This document shows, piece by piece, positions 1 through 13,163 of a stretch of 64,000 nt of DNA. The notes below the pieces were generated by a model that saw only the letters and a program-made list of their open reading frames with translations, was not told where the DNA came from and did not search any database. How positions within the stretch are numbered: the first letter of the stretch is position 1; each line of letters starts with the position of its first letter. The stretch spans positions 128,526,001-128,590,000 of the forward strand of contig JBITNC010000001.1 of the NCBI GenBank assembly GCA_050084985.1, read 5' to 3'. Source of the stretch: Nageia nagi. Its lineage: Eukaryota > Pinophyta. A program made the translations under genes and the position numbers.

Positions 1-478
1 CAAACATTTTAGCAATTTGCCCAAATCTGTAAGAACTATTCACATATGATAATACAAATAGATAATACTTTTCCCTCTTACAACAAAGTGGCTGTTATTA
101 CTTTTGTAAATGTTATGTGTAAAATATCTTCTTCAAATTATGGCTATGTATTGTGATTGCAAGACCCCAATGAGATAGTTTACTATTCTTAATCTTGGCT
201 ATGGATTGTTGTCTATGCTGCAATGCTCGAGTTGTAAACTTTCTATTTTAGTTGTTTATTTACTTATCTCTTTCTTTTAACTCTTCATATTTTTATTCCT
301 TTTTTGTTACTTTTGACCTTAAATATAGATAGGAACTTGCATATAAATCAAATATTGAGCAAAAAACCAATACGAACCCATCCCCACCACTTTCTACTCT
401 TTTAAGGAACCTATTGTTATAGGTAGTGGAGAACATGACTAGACCAAACCCTTGAGGTTACATTATACCAATCAACAT
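1..478 (+). repeat. LTR-like repeat, 3' part (family G/H)
   Basis: This segment matches the reverse complement of about 54572-55065 along its length. Shared landmarks include the stretch around 45-60, 'actattcttaatctt' near 181, 'tattgagcaaaaaacc' near 352 and 'gaccaaaccc' near 442. The match stops near 478 at '..aatcaaca', which is a plausible LTR end (CA). No tRNA primer site follows, so a solo or truncated LTR is the simplest reading. The 5' part lies outside the window. Confidence 0.6.
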
Positions 479-1199
479 GTACATATAAAGTTGATACTAC
501 AATTCAATTCCATGTGTTATATTAAATGTATATCATTTATCATGGTTTATATTTTAAAGTATCTTGAATATAATAAAGTTTATTTTATTACTAGAGGTTG
601 GCCTTCACTCATTTCTATGTCTTTGTTGGATATATAAATAGGAGGAATAGGTTGACCTCCATAGATTAGAACTCTTTTGATATGATAAAGAACTCTCATA
701 GGTGGTCATCAACTATAATAGTTTCTCTAAACACCACCTATCATGAATATTTGTTATGTTATGAGCTCTAAACTTTCTATCTTTTGCACATAACATAATT
801 CATCCTATTCCACATAGTTAGCAACATGCTGATCCTATGTTGGTAGTGGCATGCACCTTCTAGATCGAGAGTTCTAGAATTTAATGGTTGATTCATTGCT
901 TCATACATGCAAAGATGTGTTGTGAGGTCATCCCAAATCTAATCTCAATCCTTTGAAAACTCATTGCTACTTGTTTCTTGAGGATTTACATGCACTTCAT
1001 ATTAGGTTCATATGTTTCATGTATATATGTTGTAATCTAATATAGTATATATATCTATTTAATTGTATATTGTAGATCATTCATTTAATTGTTTTTATTC
1101 CTATTATTCATAATTTGAGGTCTACACTAGTAATCAACAAAAAAAATTTGTAACCAAACAAAGTGTTGCGAAAAAAAATAGTAAATGCCTATTAATCAA
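479..1199. other. Unassigned AT-rich DNA
   Basis: I recognise no coding motif, repeat or RNA gene here. The only long frame (452-637, plus) has no family features and partly overlaps the LTR-like repeat. Confidence 0.4.
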
Positions 1200-1218
1200 A
1201 GTGCTATGATACCAACAT
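1200..1218 (-). other. Candidate copia primer-binding site
   Basis: On the minus strand this reads TTGGTATCATAGC, almost identical to the primer site of the copia element at 25083 and close to the initiator-Met tRNA complement TGGTATCAGAGC. It would place an LTR to the right, ending '..ACAGATCA', and an internal region to the left. No gag-like coding is visible to the left, so this is a fragment or a coincidence. Confidence 0.35.
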
Positions 1219-1332
1219 GATCTGTAAAGATCGTAAACTGCAGACTATTTAAATTTTGTCTTAGTATCCCACATAGAAAAGAAATAGATTTAAAAGTGTA
1301 GTAGGAAAATAAATGAACAAGAAAATTAAATA

Positions 1333-2665
1333 CACCACAAAAGATTTTACTCAAAGCTCACTTTATTTTGTGGAGTTGTACAATTTCCTCCTTAAACTAT
1401 CTCATTATTTCCAACACTTAGTTTTTTTTCTTCTCAAACTCTTAACATTCTTTTTCTCCCATAAAATAGAAAAAGTTTGACTTAAAAAAAATAATCACTA
1501 TTCTTCCTTTAAATTTAAGGAAGCTAGATAAAAAAATGTAGTTACAACCAATTATTTGTCACCACACCATGTAGAGTTAATTTTGGTTATGGATATAAAC
1601 AAATCTCATCTCCACCTGGCCTCCTCCAAAATCAACTAGGATTTAGGAATATTTCAACACCTTTGAAATATTACCCACCTACAAGAATAACATCTAACAC
1701 TTAACAACATTATAAATAATATTTGCCATATTTTACAAATATTAAAATAGCTTAATAATGTGAATATTATCTCCATGTTTTTATAGGGAAATAATAACAA
1801 CACCCTATTTTAAAATTCTCTCATAATATTTTAAAATACTAAACAAATCATAAACACCCAAATCAAAATAACCCCCAATAGGGTAAAATAAGGCAAACCA
1901 ATAAGTTTGTACCACTTGGTACTCAAAAGCCTATCACATTGACTGGTAGGTCTACATTTTTGTGGCTAATAATGAATTATCTCCTTTTGTAACATGCATG
2001 AACTATCTCCTCATCAACTTCCCCTAAGGTAGCTCCTCCCTTTGCAATGTGGATCCAAGTTATGCGGGTAACTTCCAACCTTTGCAATGCGAGTCTAAGT
2101 CATGCAAGTAGCTTCCAACTTCTATGTTTAGCAATGGGAGGTATTATGCATTAGGAGAATTTACTTGATAAATGTGCATGACCTATTCCCATTAATGGTG
2201 TTGTGGTCTCTATCCTCACATCGCTAAGGCCACCTTTTTGATGTGAGTTTTTCTCTAATCTATTGCTTGCTTCATTGATTCACATGAATAGGTGGCTAGT
2301 GATAAACATCAAGAGAGTTTGGGAAGCTAGACAGGCCATCCCTATTTTGATATATCCTCTCCATTGGCATGAGTGGCTCCATCTTACTCATGTCAATCTC
2401 TCCTTTGGTCAACTCACACATGGTAGTCTCCCTGCACCAAGTTTATCATGTGGATGGTCAAACATCTCATACTCAGACCTCTCCCTTCATGTCCAATGTG
2501 ATAGTATCCTCACATCCATAGGGTCTCCAATACTGCATCATTCTCCAATCTATGTTGGCATCCATAGGTTCTAACCTATTTGGTGGTGGGATATTTATCC
2601 ACTTTACCTTTATTTCTACCTAATTTATATTTTTTAAACTTTGGACTTTTATTATTTTATCCATA
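1333..2665. repeat. 1.33-kb tandem duplication, copy 1
   Basis: This unit aligns end to end with 2666-4008. Shared blocks include 'atgtagttacaaccaatta', 'caccacaccatgtagagtta', 'tttgtaccacttggtactca' and 'ctaacctatttggtggtggg'. Each copy contains a further direct repeat of about 40 bp with the core 'ctttgcaatg' (2040 and 2080 here). An open frame at 2263-2574 is not conserved in copy 2 and is taken as chance. The copies differ at many scattered sites, so the duplication is not recent. Confidence 0.85.
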
Positions 2666-4008
2666 AAAGATTTACACAAAGCTCTCTTTAATTTGTGTAG
2701 TTGTATAATTTTCTCCTTAAACTATCTTATTGTTTATAATAACTTAGTTTTTTTTCTCCTATGTCTTTTCACACTTTTTTTCTCCCATATACTAGAAAAA
2801 GTTTAACTAAAAAAAATAATCACTAGTTTTCCTTTTATAAATTTAAGAGAGCTAGCCAACAAAAATGTAGTTACAACCAATTATTTGGCACCACACCATG
2901 TAGAGTTAATTTTGGTTGTGGTCATAAATCAATCTCATCTACATTTGATCTCCTCAAAAATAGCTATAACCACTAATAGGTAGGATTATGGAATATTTCA
3001 ACACCTTTGAAATATTACCAACCTCCAAGAATAAAATCTATAACTTAACAACATTGCAAACAATATTTACCACATTTGTAAATATTAAAATAGCTTAACA
3101 ATGCAAATATTATCTCCTCCTATTTATAGGGAAATAATAATAACATCCTATTTTAAAATTCTCTTATAATATTTTTAAAATACCAAATAAATCATAAACA
3201 CCCAAATCAAAATAAGCCCAAAATAACCCCCAATAGGTTAAAATAAGGTAAAATCAATAAGTTTGTACCAGTTGGTACTCAAAAGTCTCACATCAGCTAG
3301 AAGGTCTACATTTATGGTGGCTAACAATGAATTATCTCCTTTTATAACACATGTAGGTTATCTCCTCATTAGCTTTCCGCAAGGTAGCTTCTCCCTTTGC
3401 AATGTAGGTCCAAGTCATGTAGGTAGCTTCCAACCTTTGCAATGTGGGTCCAAATCATGTGGGTGGCTTCCAAATTCTATGCCCAATAATAGGAGGTGTT
3501 ACACATTGGATGGCTCTGATTGATAAATGTATGTTTCCTATTTCCCTCATTGAAGTTGTGGTCCCTCTCCTCACATTAACAAAGACATCCTTTTCATGCA
3601 CATTTTCCCCCAATCTACCTCCTCCTTTATTGATACACATGAACAAGTGGCTGATGATAAACATTATGTGAGTTTGGTAATCTATATGGGTCATCCCTAT
3701 TCATGTATCTTATCTCCATTAGTACAAGTGGCTCTATCCTACTCACATCGATGTCCCCTCTAGTTAACTCACACACAGTAGTCTCCCAAGTACTAGTTCA
3801 TCATGTAGATGGTCAAACATATCCTACATGACCCTATCCCTTCACATCCAATGTGGCAACATCCTCACATCATTGGGGTCTCCAAGGCTACATCCTTCTC
3901 TATCTATGTTGGCATCCATGAGTGCTAACCTATTTGGTGGTGGGGTATTTGTCCCCTTTACCTTTATTTTTGCATGATTTACATTTTTTTGACTTTGGGC
4001 TTTTATTA
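2666..4008. repeat. 1.33-kb tandem duplication, copy 2
   Basis: Second copy of the unit at 1333-2665, head to tail with it. The internal 40-bp repeats lie at 3395 and 3435. The copy ends about 40 bp from the last codon of the copia 1 polyprotein on the opposite strand. It occupies the place where the 3' LTR of copia 1 would be expected, but I could not align it with the 5' LTR of that element. Confidence 0.85.
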
Positions 4009-4048
4009 TTTTTCTAATATTTTTTTATTAATCTTGTATATTTTATTT

Positions 4049-7000
4049 TTAATTTTGTAATAATAAATACAATAATTTATCAAACTTCAAACCTTCATAA
4101 AACACAATTCGAGAGTCAATTTTACATGTCATTTAAACTAGTGAGATCATAATGAAGAGCTCTTCAATGTGGAACCTTTATTTTGTTGAAATAAGACAAT
4201 CCAATTTTGTATCACCATGAGACAAGAGATCCAAAAAAGTAAAAAGCATATATAAAGGTTCTTTTCTAATCATCAAGACTATTGACCAAATTAACATTAG
4301 TGTAGGCTTTAAGGATGCAAGAATAGAAGGATTTGATACCATAAACTAAAGAATTTAGTACCATTGATATACCAAAGGATCAGATTGGATAATTTCCAAT
4401 GAGATTCATGTGGAAAGTGCATGAATCAAGCTACAAGGCTAATTGTAAACATGATTTATAGTAGATTAGTTGTAAGATACGTTAGACTACCAATAAGTGA
4501 TCGATACAGGGTGGCATCAATAAGAGGAGTAGAATCCTCCTTCATGATTTTGGTGCAAAGAATTATCAAAGTATCAATAGGTTTGTAATCCTTCATGAAA
4601 AACTTGGCAAGCATGTCATCAACATACTTATATTAAGCAATGAAATGTTGAAAGAGGATTGTTATACTTGCATTCCAAGAAAATATTGCATGTCACCCAA
4701 ATCACTCATATTAAACTCCTTAATCATGGAAGTTTTGAATGTATGTAACATGGAAGAGGAAGTGCTCATAAGATAATATCATCAACATACAAACAAATGA
4801 TGATGAAATCATGGTTGAATATCTTAGTTTATAGGGTAGCTTTCATGATTTGCTTTCTTCAGATGATATAATTTATCTTCATGTTTTACAACTGTGAATC
4901 CTTGGGTTGATTATTTACAATTATTCCTTCAAATCTCCATTAAGGAAGGAAACTTACATCTATTTGGTACAAATTAAGAACAAATGTGATACTAATAGAA
5001 GAAGAGAGTAGACTATCTCAAGTCTGGAAACTGGTGCAAATGTATTGATCAAGCCCTTCCTTCTTAACATAGCCCTTATCCACCAATCAAGACTTATGTT
5101 TAGCAATGCTACCATCAACATTATGCTTTATCTATATAAATTCATTTGATTATAGTAACATTCTAGCTCTTTAAAGGAGGGACAAGCTTCTAAGAGTTAT
5201 TCTTTTGGATCTTCTCAATCTTTTCTTTGGCCAATTTTCAATCCTCATTTGTAATAGCTTATTTAAAGTTAGAAGGCTTAGTAAAAAAGAGGACATCAAG
5301 GTATTATTCATGATTTTATCACCCTCCTTGCTTGTTATTGGGTCACTCTTATACTAAAATCTATGTCCAACATTTGGAATTTCAAATGATCTTTAAAAAT
5401 TCTTCTCTTTAAAGGAGTTGGATCCATAAGGAGATTGGATTATTTAGGATGGAAAGGTTGGTTAGATTGCAATGGCTCATGTATCTCATCCAAATTGGAG
5501 TTCTCAATTATCAAAGTAATTTTGGGGGCATAAAAATAATTCTTATATGCTCCCCCTTCATGAAAAAACACATCTCATCTAGTATGTAGCTTCTGAGAAA
5601 CTTGATCATAGCATCGGTAAGTTTGGAATCATCAAAGTATCCCACAAAGATACATTTAATGGATTTATGATCAAATTTCTTCCCATTTTGTTTTGGCACA
5701 TGCACATAATAAATTTTTACCAAACCAAGCCTCATAGGGTGTTGAATGCTTCATAATATTTGTTGGGAAGTGATTTAATATGTTGATAATAGTGTGATAG
5801 CTTACACCAATATTTTATTATCCATACCCATTTCCTTGAGCATGATCTTGTCCAATTTAGTGACTATCTAGTTCTTCCTCTTTGCTACTCCATTCTGCTA
5901 AGGAGTGTACATAGTGGTGTACTATTGCTTTATCCCATATTTTTGGTAGAATTCTTTGAACTCATTTGAAGTGAATTCACCACCATGATTTGTCTAAAAT
6001 TTCTTAAGGTAATAACTAGACTACTTCTCAATAAGTTATTTCAACTTGAAGAAATTTCAAAAGCATCTATCTTGGTCTCCAACAAATACAAAAAAATCAT
6101 TCAAGAATATTCATTAGTAAAAATAATCACATGCCTCTACTTGGCTAAGGTGGGAATCTGCATAGGTCCAAAAATATCAACATGCACCAACTCCAAAGGT
6201 GCTTTTGCATGGTGTGGATGAGAGGGAAAGTTTTTCTCTGTGTTGCTTCTCCAAAATGTAACTCTCACACAAAGTGTCATATGGAAGTGATAAGGTATGA
6301 TACCTCTCAAAATTTAGGTAATTCATAAAGTGAGTTGAAATTGATGTGGCCACACCTCTGGTGCCATAACCAAGTAGTATCAATGGTGGAATTTCAAGTA
6401 TTTATCTTCTATTGACTACATATTTAACATATACATGGATTCTTAGACAAGAATTGATAATGATATGCTTTTGTATCATTAGGATGTGCAATCTCTTCTA
6501 AATACTAATATATTTTCAGAATATTACCAATGCATATGATATGAAGTATCAGCATGCAGACTTGCCAAAATTATTTAAGCATGAACCTTTGAATATCAAA
6601 TATATTATCCAACCAAACTACAAACATTATTCAAGTGATAATAAATTTTGTTACATCATATGTTGGACACTTATTAGATTAAATCTATCATCAACAAATT
6701 CAATTGTTATGGGTAGATGAATTTAATACATTATTTAGTGTAGTGGGATTTATGCTCCTTCTTCTTGAAGAAATACTACTTTGTATTACTATACTTTCCA
6801 TAAAAGTCAAAATATTGGGGAGTTGGATCTCTAACTTTGATTGGTTGATCGACCTCTTCCTCTACCACAACTACTTCTTCCATGACCTTTACCACTATGA
6901 CCTTTGCCATAGCCTCTTGAGTAGATTTTGAATTAAAGGTAAGTAAAGGTTGATCATTCAATATGACTTACCTTGGAATGCTTGGTCTAGGTTCTTGGCT

Positions 7001-7571
7001 CTATCCTATATTTTGTGCTTATATATGTACAAGCTACTTAGTAATTTTGGGAGAGTGAGTTAGTTAAGTCCTTGGAATCCTCAATAAAAATGGTGAGAGG
7101 ATTAAAAATTCTAGGAAAGGCTTCTCAACACCATACAAAATCTATGTATTTTCAAGCTACTCACCATGTGAAATAGAGCATTCAACAAATCTTGAACTCT
7201 ATTCATGAAGAGTTCTACAGTATCATCATCTCCCATTCAAAAAGATTTAAACTCCTTATGCAAAGTTATAGCTTGACTACTCTGACTCTAGTTTATCCCT
7301 CGTAAGAACTTTGAAGAGTGTCCCATGAAACCTTGGAGAATTTGTATTCTATAATTTTGGAAAATTTGTAACATCTATCCCACTTTATATAGCAAATAAA
7401 GCTTTGACATCCTTCTTTTGGGTCTCCAAGAACTCCTTTCTTTCATTTGATGTAAGTGCAATAAAGGTTGCATCATTATGTTCTCCATTGAACATAAGGA
7501 TATGCAACTATAAAGAACTTCCATTCTTAGGATCCATTTAACCCAATAGAATGTATATACTTTGATACCAA
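4049..7571 (-). pseudogene. Copia 1: decayed Ty1/copia gag-pol
   Basis: Reading the minus strand from right to left, the parts follow Ty1/copia order. A primer site at 7560-7571 (TTGGTATCAAAG) precedes gag. A zinc-knuckle remnant 'YFDFYGKYSNTK' lies near 6780-6811. A pre-integrase segment with 'ESYILEKQHREK' is near 6255-6290. Integrase C-terminal text 'KCIFVGYFDDSK' is near 5620-5660. Reverse transcriptase keeps 'CLYVDDIIL' near 4772-4800. The RNase H tail 'FYEGLKFDKLLYLL' ends at the stop 4049-4051, which matches the usual ADIFTK..F..LR ending of copia polyproteins. Stops and frameshifts separate every block, so nothing is translatable. The two catalytic Asp of YVDD survive. The 3' LTR is not recognisable. 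Confidence 0.85.
7560..7571 (-). other. Copia 1 primer-binding site
   Basis: The minus strand reads TTGGTATCAAAG, a close match to the complement of the initiator-Met tRNA 3' end used by most plant copia elements. It lies directly between the 5' LTR fragment on its right and gag on its left. Confidence 0.65.
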
Positions 7572-7739
7572 TTGAAGATTTGGAGGCTCAAGGTCTAAGA
7601 TCTAATACTAATTAAATATTTGATATTCTAGATACCAAGCAATTTACAACAGTTACTGACATGCCTAAAATGGACTTTTAGATCTCCAACAAGTGAATTT
7701 GATGTTTACAAATGTAAAATAACTTTATTAGGTCAAAAA
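7572..7739 (-). repeat. Copia 1 5' LTR, inner part
   Basis: This stretch lies between the copia 1 primer site and the gypsy 1 insertion. By position it is the R-U5 end of the copia 1 5' LTR, which is interrupted at 7739 and probably resumes at 13573. No second copy is available in the window to prove the extent. Confidence 0.5.
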
Positions 7740-8145
7740 TGTTATGATGCATACCAATAATGAAAGGGAAATATTGCAAAAATGAAATAAATATTGATTT
7801 GAAATAGGAAAATGACAAATATCTATTGGAAATAATAGACATGTTGGTAAATAGAACTGAAATAGCATCAATAAGTAGATAAAGATAGGATTTTATTGAA
7901 TAGTAACAGAATCATATGTCACTTAAAGGGGGATACCTCCTTATAACTCCAAAAGTAAAAAATAATATTCCAAATGCATTTCTCCATACACTTCTATCTA
8001 TTTATATTAAACTAATCCTAACCCTAATTGTAATGCAAAATCGAGCCCTACCCTTGCAATCATAATATTATGATTTACAATATAGGTTGAAATTTAATAA
8101 AATACTAATACTAACACTAAAATTTTAGGATGTGGGATCCTAACA
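7740..8145 (-). repeat. Gypsy 1 3' LTR
   Basis: Aligns end to end with 13164-13572. Shared blocks include 'gggaaatatt', 'ttctatctatttatattaaac' (positions near 8000 and 13420) and 'ttaggatgtgggatcctaa'. It starts TGTTATGATG and ends CCTAACA on the plus strand. Confidence 0.9.
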
Positions 8146-8158
8146 TGCCACCCCTCTT
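8146..8158 (-). other. Gypsy 1 polypurine tract
   Basis: On the minus strand AAGAGGGGTGGCA abuts the 3' LTR start TGTTAGG. This is the expected place and base composition for the plus-strand primer of a gypsy element. Confidence 0.7.
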
Positions 8159-11100
8159 GGGATGAAGCTTTATCCTCAAAGCTTGAAGTGTGGAAACTGT
8201 TGCTACAGCTGATGAAGGATTTTCCATGTTGCATCTTCTAGTGTTATGCCTTACCACTGCATAATGACTTCTATGATGGAGTGATTACAAATCTATCATG
8301 AATATTGATCCAAAATTTCCTTAGGTACAACTACCATTGATCCATCCTCTACCAACTTAGGTAATTATGTTTGAACTGAACCTTTGATCTAACCACTTTC
8401 TTGAGGCAAGAGACATGAAACACTAGATGAATAGAAGTAGGAAGCTCTAATTTGTATGTAGCTAGGCCAATGCACTATAACACCTTGTAAGGACCATAAA
8501 AATTTAAGACCAATTTTTGAGGGCCTTTATTTTTAAGATTTCTAGTGATAAGGTTGTAGCCTCAGAAAGACCATGTCATCTATTGAGAACTCTCTTTCCA
8601 CATGTTGCTAATCAACTTGTTTCATATGGTGTTGGGCTATCTAAAGATTAGCCTTGAGTAAATAAATAATATCATTTTGAGTAACTAAAGTTGAGTCAAA
8701 TACTAAACTTTATTGGTACCTGCAACATATGAGGTGACTATTGGTGGAGCTTGACCATACACTATTTCATAGGGGGTCATCTTGCTGGTAGAATGATAAG
8801 ATGTATTATACCACCACTCAGCCAAGGGAAGCCATTGTACCTAATGCATAGGTTATGCTGAAGCAAAATAATGTAAATATATTTCCAAGCATTTATTGAT
8901 AATTTCAATCTAACCATCAGTTTATGGTTGATATGATGAGCTCATGTTTAGTTGGGTACCTTGCAGTTTAAAAAGCTCTTACCAAAAATGAATTGTAAAA
9001 GTGGGATCATGATCATTGATAATCATCTTTGGCATGCCATGTAGTTTGAAAATTGTATCCAAGAATAATTGTGCCACTATCACTACTTTGTAGGGATGAG
9101 TCCAATGAACCAAAATGAGCATATTTGGATAATCGATCAATCACCACTAAAATAACTAATTTACCATGAGATTTAGAAAGCCTTCAATGAAATCCATTGA
9201 GATATTGATCCATGTATGGGTAGGTATGGGAAGAGGTTGAAGGAGTCCTAGAGTACCTATTATATCATCCTTTTATCATTGACACACATCACAAGCTACC
9301 ACAAACAACTTGATATCCAATTTCATACCTATCCAATAGAATGACCATGCCACTTTGCTTATAAGTTTTCAAAAATCCTTCATGTCCTAATGTAGGTGTG
9401 GAATGCAATTTGAAAAATATTTTTTTTGATTTATTTTGAGGTCTTGAGTGATTTATTTTAGCAATTATTTAGTGTAGATATCCTCTACCACTCTTGTTTA
9501 ACTTTACCCAACCATTGAGGAATAGGATATGAAAGAGCTTGTAGTGCTACTTGATCTTCAAATTTTTAAACAAAGCATCAGTAACTACATTCTCCTTACC
9601 TTTATGGTATACTATCTCATAATCATACCCTAGTAGTTTGGACATCCATTCTTGTTTCTTAGTCATAGAAATGCATTACTCAATGAAAAATTTCAAACTA
9701 TGATGATCTGTGAGGATGATGAAATGGTAACCAATGAGATATGGTCTCCAATGTTGAACTGCATGAATGATGGCAAGCATTTCTTTTTCATAAGTGGATT
9801 TACCCAAATTTTTTCTTGAGAGTTCTCTACTAGTGAATGCTAAGGGATGTCCCTCCTACATTAATACCACCCTAATTCCTACTTCATAAGGATCACTTTC
9901 TATCATAAAAGTTTTAGAAAAATATAGCATGTAATACTAGGGTGGTACACATCTCCTCCTTGAGCTTAAGGAAAGTTGCCTTTGCTTGAGGGGACCATTA
10001 GAATGCATTATTTTTCAATAAAATGGTTAAGGTGCTTCAATCATACTATAATCCTTCACAAATTTCTTATAATAGCCTATCAACCCCAAGAATCCTTAAA
10101 GAGTTTTTAAAAATGTAGGAATAGACTAGTTCTGCATGTCAGTAATCTTTTATGGATCCACCTTAACTCCGTCTTTGGATATAACATGGCCTAAGTTGTC
10201 AATTTCCCTCTTATTGAATGAACATTTTAATTTTTTTGTATATAGCTAGTTTTACCTTTAAAATTTGTAAGGTTTGGTCAACATATGCCACATGTTCTTG
10301 CCATGTATTACTATAGATCAAGATATAATCAAAGAAAACTAAAATGAAATTCCTAAGGAATGGATGAAGCACCTAATTCATTAAACTTTGAAATGTGGAT
10401 GGAGCATTTGTGAGGCAAAAAGACATGACCAAGAACTCATAATGGCCCTCATGGGTTTGAAATGTAGTTTTTGGTATATCCTCCTCCTCGAGGTGGAATT
10501 GGTGATACCTAGATCATAGGTCAGGTTGTAAAAACATCTTGCCCATGTAGTTCATCCAATAATTCATCAATGACAGGATGGAAATTTATTCTTGATGGTA
10601 ATTTTGTTGAGGGCCCTAAAATCTACACACATACACTAGGAGCCATCTTTCTTACAAACTAATATAATTGGAGAAGAATATGGCCTTATACTAGGTTGAA
10701 TTACTTCTGCATCCATAGTTCCTTAACTAATTTTTTAATTTCATTTTTCTATAAATAAGGATACTGATAAGGATGAATGTTTGGTGGGTGACTTCCTAGC
10801 ACCAATTGGATAGTATGATCATGTGATTGCTAGGGTGATAAGCCCATTAGTTCCTCAAAGGTAGTTGAATGCTTACTTAATATGGGATATAGATCCTTAG
10901 GCTATATGATTTTAGATTTGATGATTATAAAGAGTATAACTTGCTAGCATCCCTTTTCTAGTTTTTTATAGGATCTTTTCTATGTGATGTGAGCTCACAA
11001 CTTGTATAGATCCACTCTGTAATCCCTGAGAGTATGCTTTTGTTTATGTATTTTGAAGGTCATCCATAGCTTTGCAAAATTCTATTGTACAGTGCCCAAA

Positions 11101-12720
11101 GTCCTCAACCATTATATCTCCAAAACTATATCACATCCCCCAAGTGGTAAAGTGTACATGTCCTTTTCAAAGTATAGTGGTCCATGCTTAGATTTGACAT
11201 TATGACATGCATCCTTTACATGCTATTTTTTCCCCCATTACCAACCATAACCTCAAAATTGTTTATAGGGTGAATGTAACAGTTAGCAACCTTAGCCACT
11301 CATGGATCAATGAAATTATGAGTACTTCCCAAATCAAACAATATTATGAGAGGAAATTTTAAAAAACTCTTTGACCTTCATAGTTTGAGGGGTGGTAATT
11401 CCTACAATGCATTGTACAAGATAACTAGGGCCTCCTCATCTAAAATTTCCTCTGTAGCCTCTTCAGGTGCACTCCTCACTAGGAGCATTAGCATCAAGCA
11501 AATATAACTTTTGTTATGTACAATGATGACCATGAATAAATTTCTCATCACAATTATAACATAATCCCTCCTTTTGATGCTCTTCCATTTCCTTCCATGT
11601 GAAATTCTTAGTCTACATTATGTAATTGATGGTGGGGCACTTGTATTATTAGAGGAATGGGAAATATTATGTGTTTTGGTGAATAGAGGTCTTGCATTTC
11701 ATCATGAGCACTAGTTTATCTTCAACTAGCTTTGTAAGGAATAACATCCATAGTTGTTTTGAAATTAAACATTTTGACCTTTGATTGAATTTCTTCCTTT
11801 AACCACTGATAAACAACTTGTGAAAAAATGCATTTTCTAACCCCTCTATGTGATTTGCCAATTTCTCAAATTGATTTTGGTATTCTTTTACTATTATAGT
11901 TTGATGTAACTTGGTCAATGCCCCTGTGAAGTCTTCATAGTCACTAGAACCAAAATGAATCAATAATTATTGAGTGAATTCATCTTATAAAGGAGAAGGA
12001 TGCATTTTTAATTACCACTAATCCATTGGAGAGCCTCATGGTCTAAATGAAAAGATGCCATGTGCACCTTCAAATCCTTTGGGATTTGGTTCAATATGAA
12101 ATACTATCTATCTTTATAAATCTAGCCAGTGGGATTATCTCTATCAAATGATGAAAATCCAATTTAGTTGTACAAGGAAGAATGAAACCATTTTATTGGC
12201 TCTAAAAGTTATGTTGATTCCCTTATGTATTTTTTGATTATCCTAATTACTATGAACTGGATGCATTATTGGTATGATTGAGACTTAGTTGAACACTATC
12301 ACATGTACTATCAAGAATTTGTATTTATGTATGTATTTATAATTTTTTTGCTCTGAATGTATGGTACGTATATTTTCCATTTGTTGGATCATAGTTTGAA
12401 ATGTCATCATGTAGAATAAGCTTGTCCTACTATTTGGGATCTTGTTTCAGGTGCCATTTCTAAAAATTGCTATTTTTGAAGTAGATGTTTATAGAAATTG
12501 CTATTTTTAAAAAGTGCTCGAAAAAGTGTATGGGTGTAATATATAAAAAATTAGCTCAAAAAGATGATCACAATGGCCTAGGTCTCCCAATGATGATTTT
12601 CAAACCCTCAAACTCTTTTTAGTTATTTAGCTCTAAAGTTTTTGCTACCTCTAAACTGTTATTTTTGGTGACTCTAAAAAATTGCATGTTGTACATTCTA
12701 CTTCTCAAATCAAGGTTTGT
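8159..12720 (-). pseudogene. Gypsy 1 gag-pol remnant (chromovirus-like)
   Basis: Motifs run right to left. The gag zinc knuckle 'CYNCDEKFIHGHHC' is near 11525-11570; this CDEK..GH.C form followed by '.LYLLDA' is typical of chromoviruses. The protease motif 'LFDLGSTHNFID' near 11290-11350 keeps its Asp. Reverse transcriptase text 'IRPYSSPIILVCKKDGS' lies near 10650-10700. The active-site box is 'FFDYILIYS' at 10311-10337, where the usual second Asp of F/YxDD is Tyr. RNase H and integrase ('DRLSKYAHF' near 9110-9150) follow. A C-terminal 'ITLEDATW' near 8222-8250 resembles the end of the chromodomain-like tail. Many stops and frameshifts are present. The gag start is not clear. Confidence 0.82.
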
Positions 12721-13149
12721 TGTGTGAAGGAATGATTCTAGGGTAAGGATTATCTACTCTATAGACTTTTCTAAACACCCCTCCTATCTAACTTTTGTAA
12801 GGAAAAGAGGCTATAGAGATGGCTTATGTGAAAAGTAACTTTCTAGTGGCACTTGCTAGTGCACTACACTTTACAGATGGTCAAGATAGTTTCCTACCTA
12901 GTTTTCATTTATAGCCTAGATAGTCTTTGATATACCTTTTGGTATATGGATTCATGTAGAGTTCTATTTGAGGATTGGATATTGGTGCAAATTTTTTTCC
13001 CTCACTTTACACATAGCTTTATGGGCAAGTGTGCTTAGCCAAAAATGATAAATCCTCTTGGATTTTTTAAAACCCCTAGTATAGGGTTTCTAGCTTAGAC
13101 CTCTAAGATTTTTTTTTTGTTTTCTTGTAGTAGAATGGCCCTAGAAAGA

Positions 13150-13163
13150 GCTCTAATACTAGA
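13150..13163 (-). other. Gypsy 1 primer-binding site
   Basis: The minus strand reads CTAGTATTAGAGC next to the 5' LTR end, a mutated form of the Met-tRNA complement TGGTATCAGAGC. Confidence 0.6.

Noticed and set aside
2263-2574. 103-codon frame on the plus strand
   Set aside because: It is not open in the tandem copy at 3600-3920 and shows no family features.
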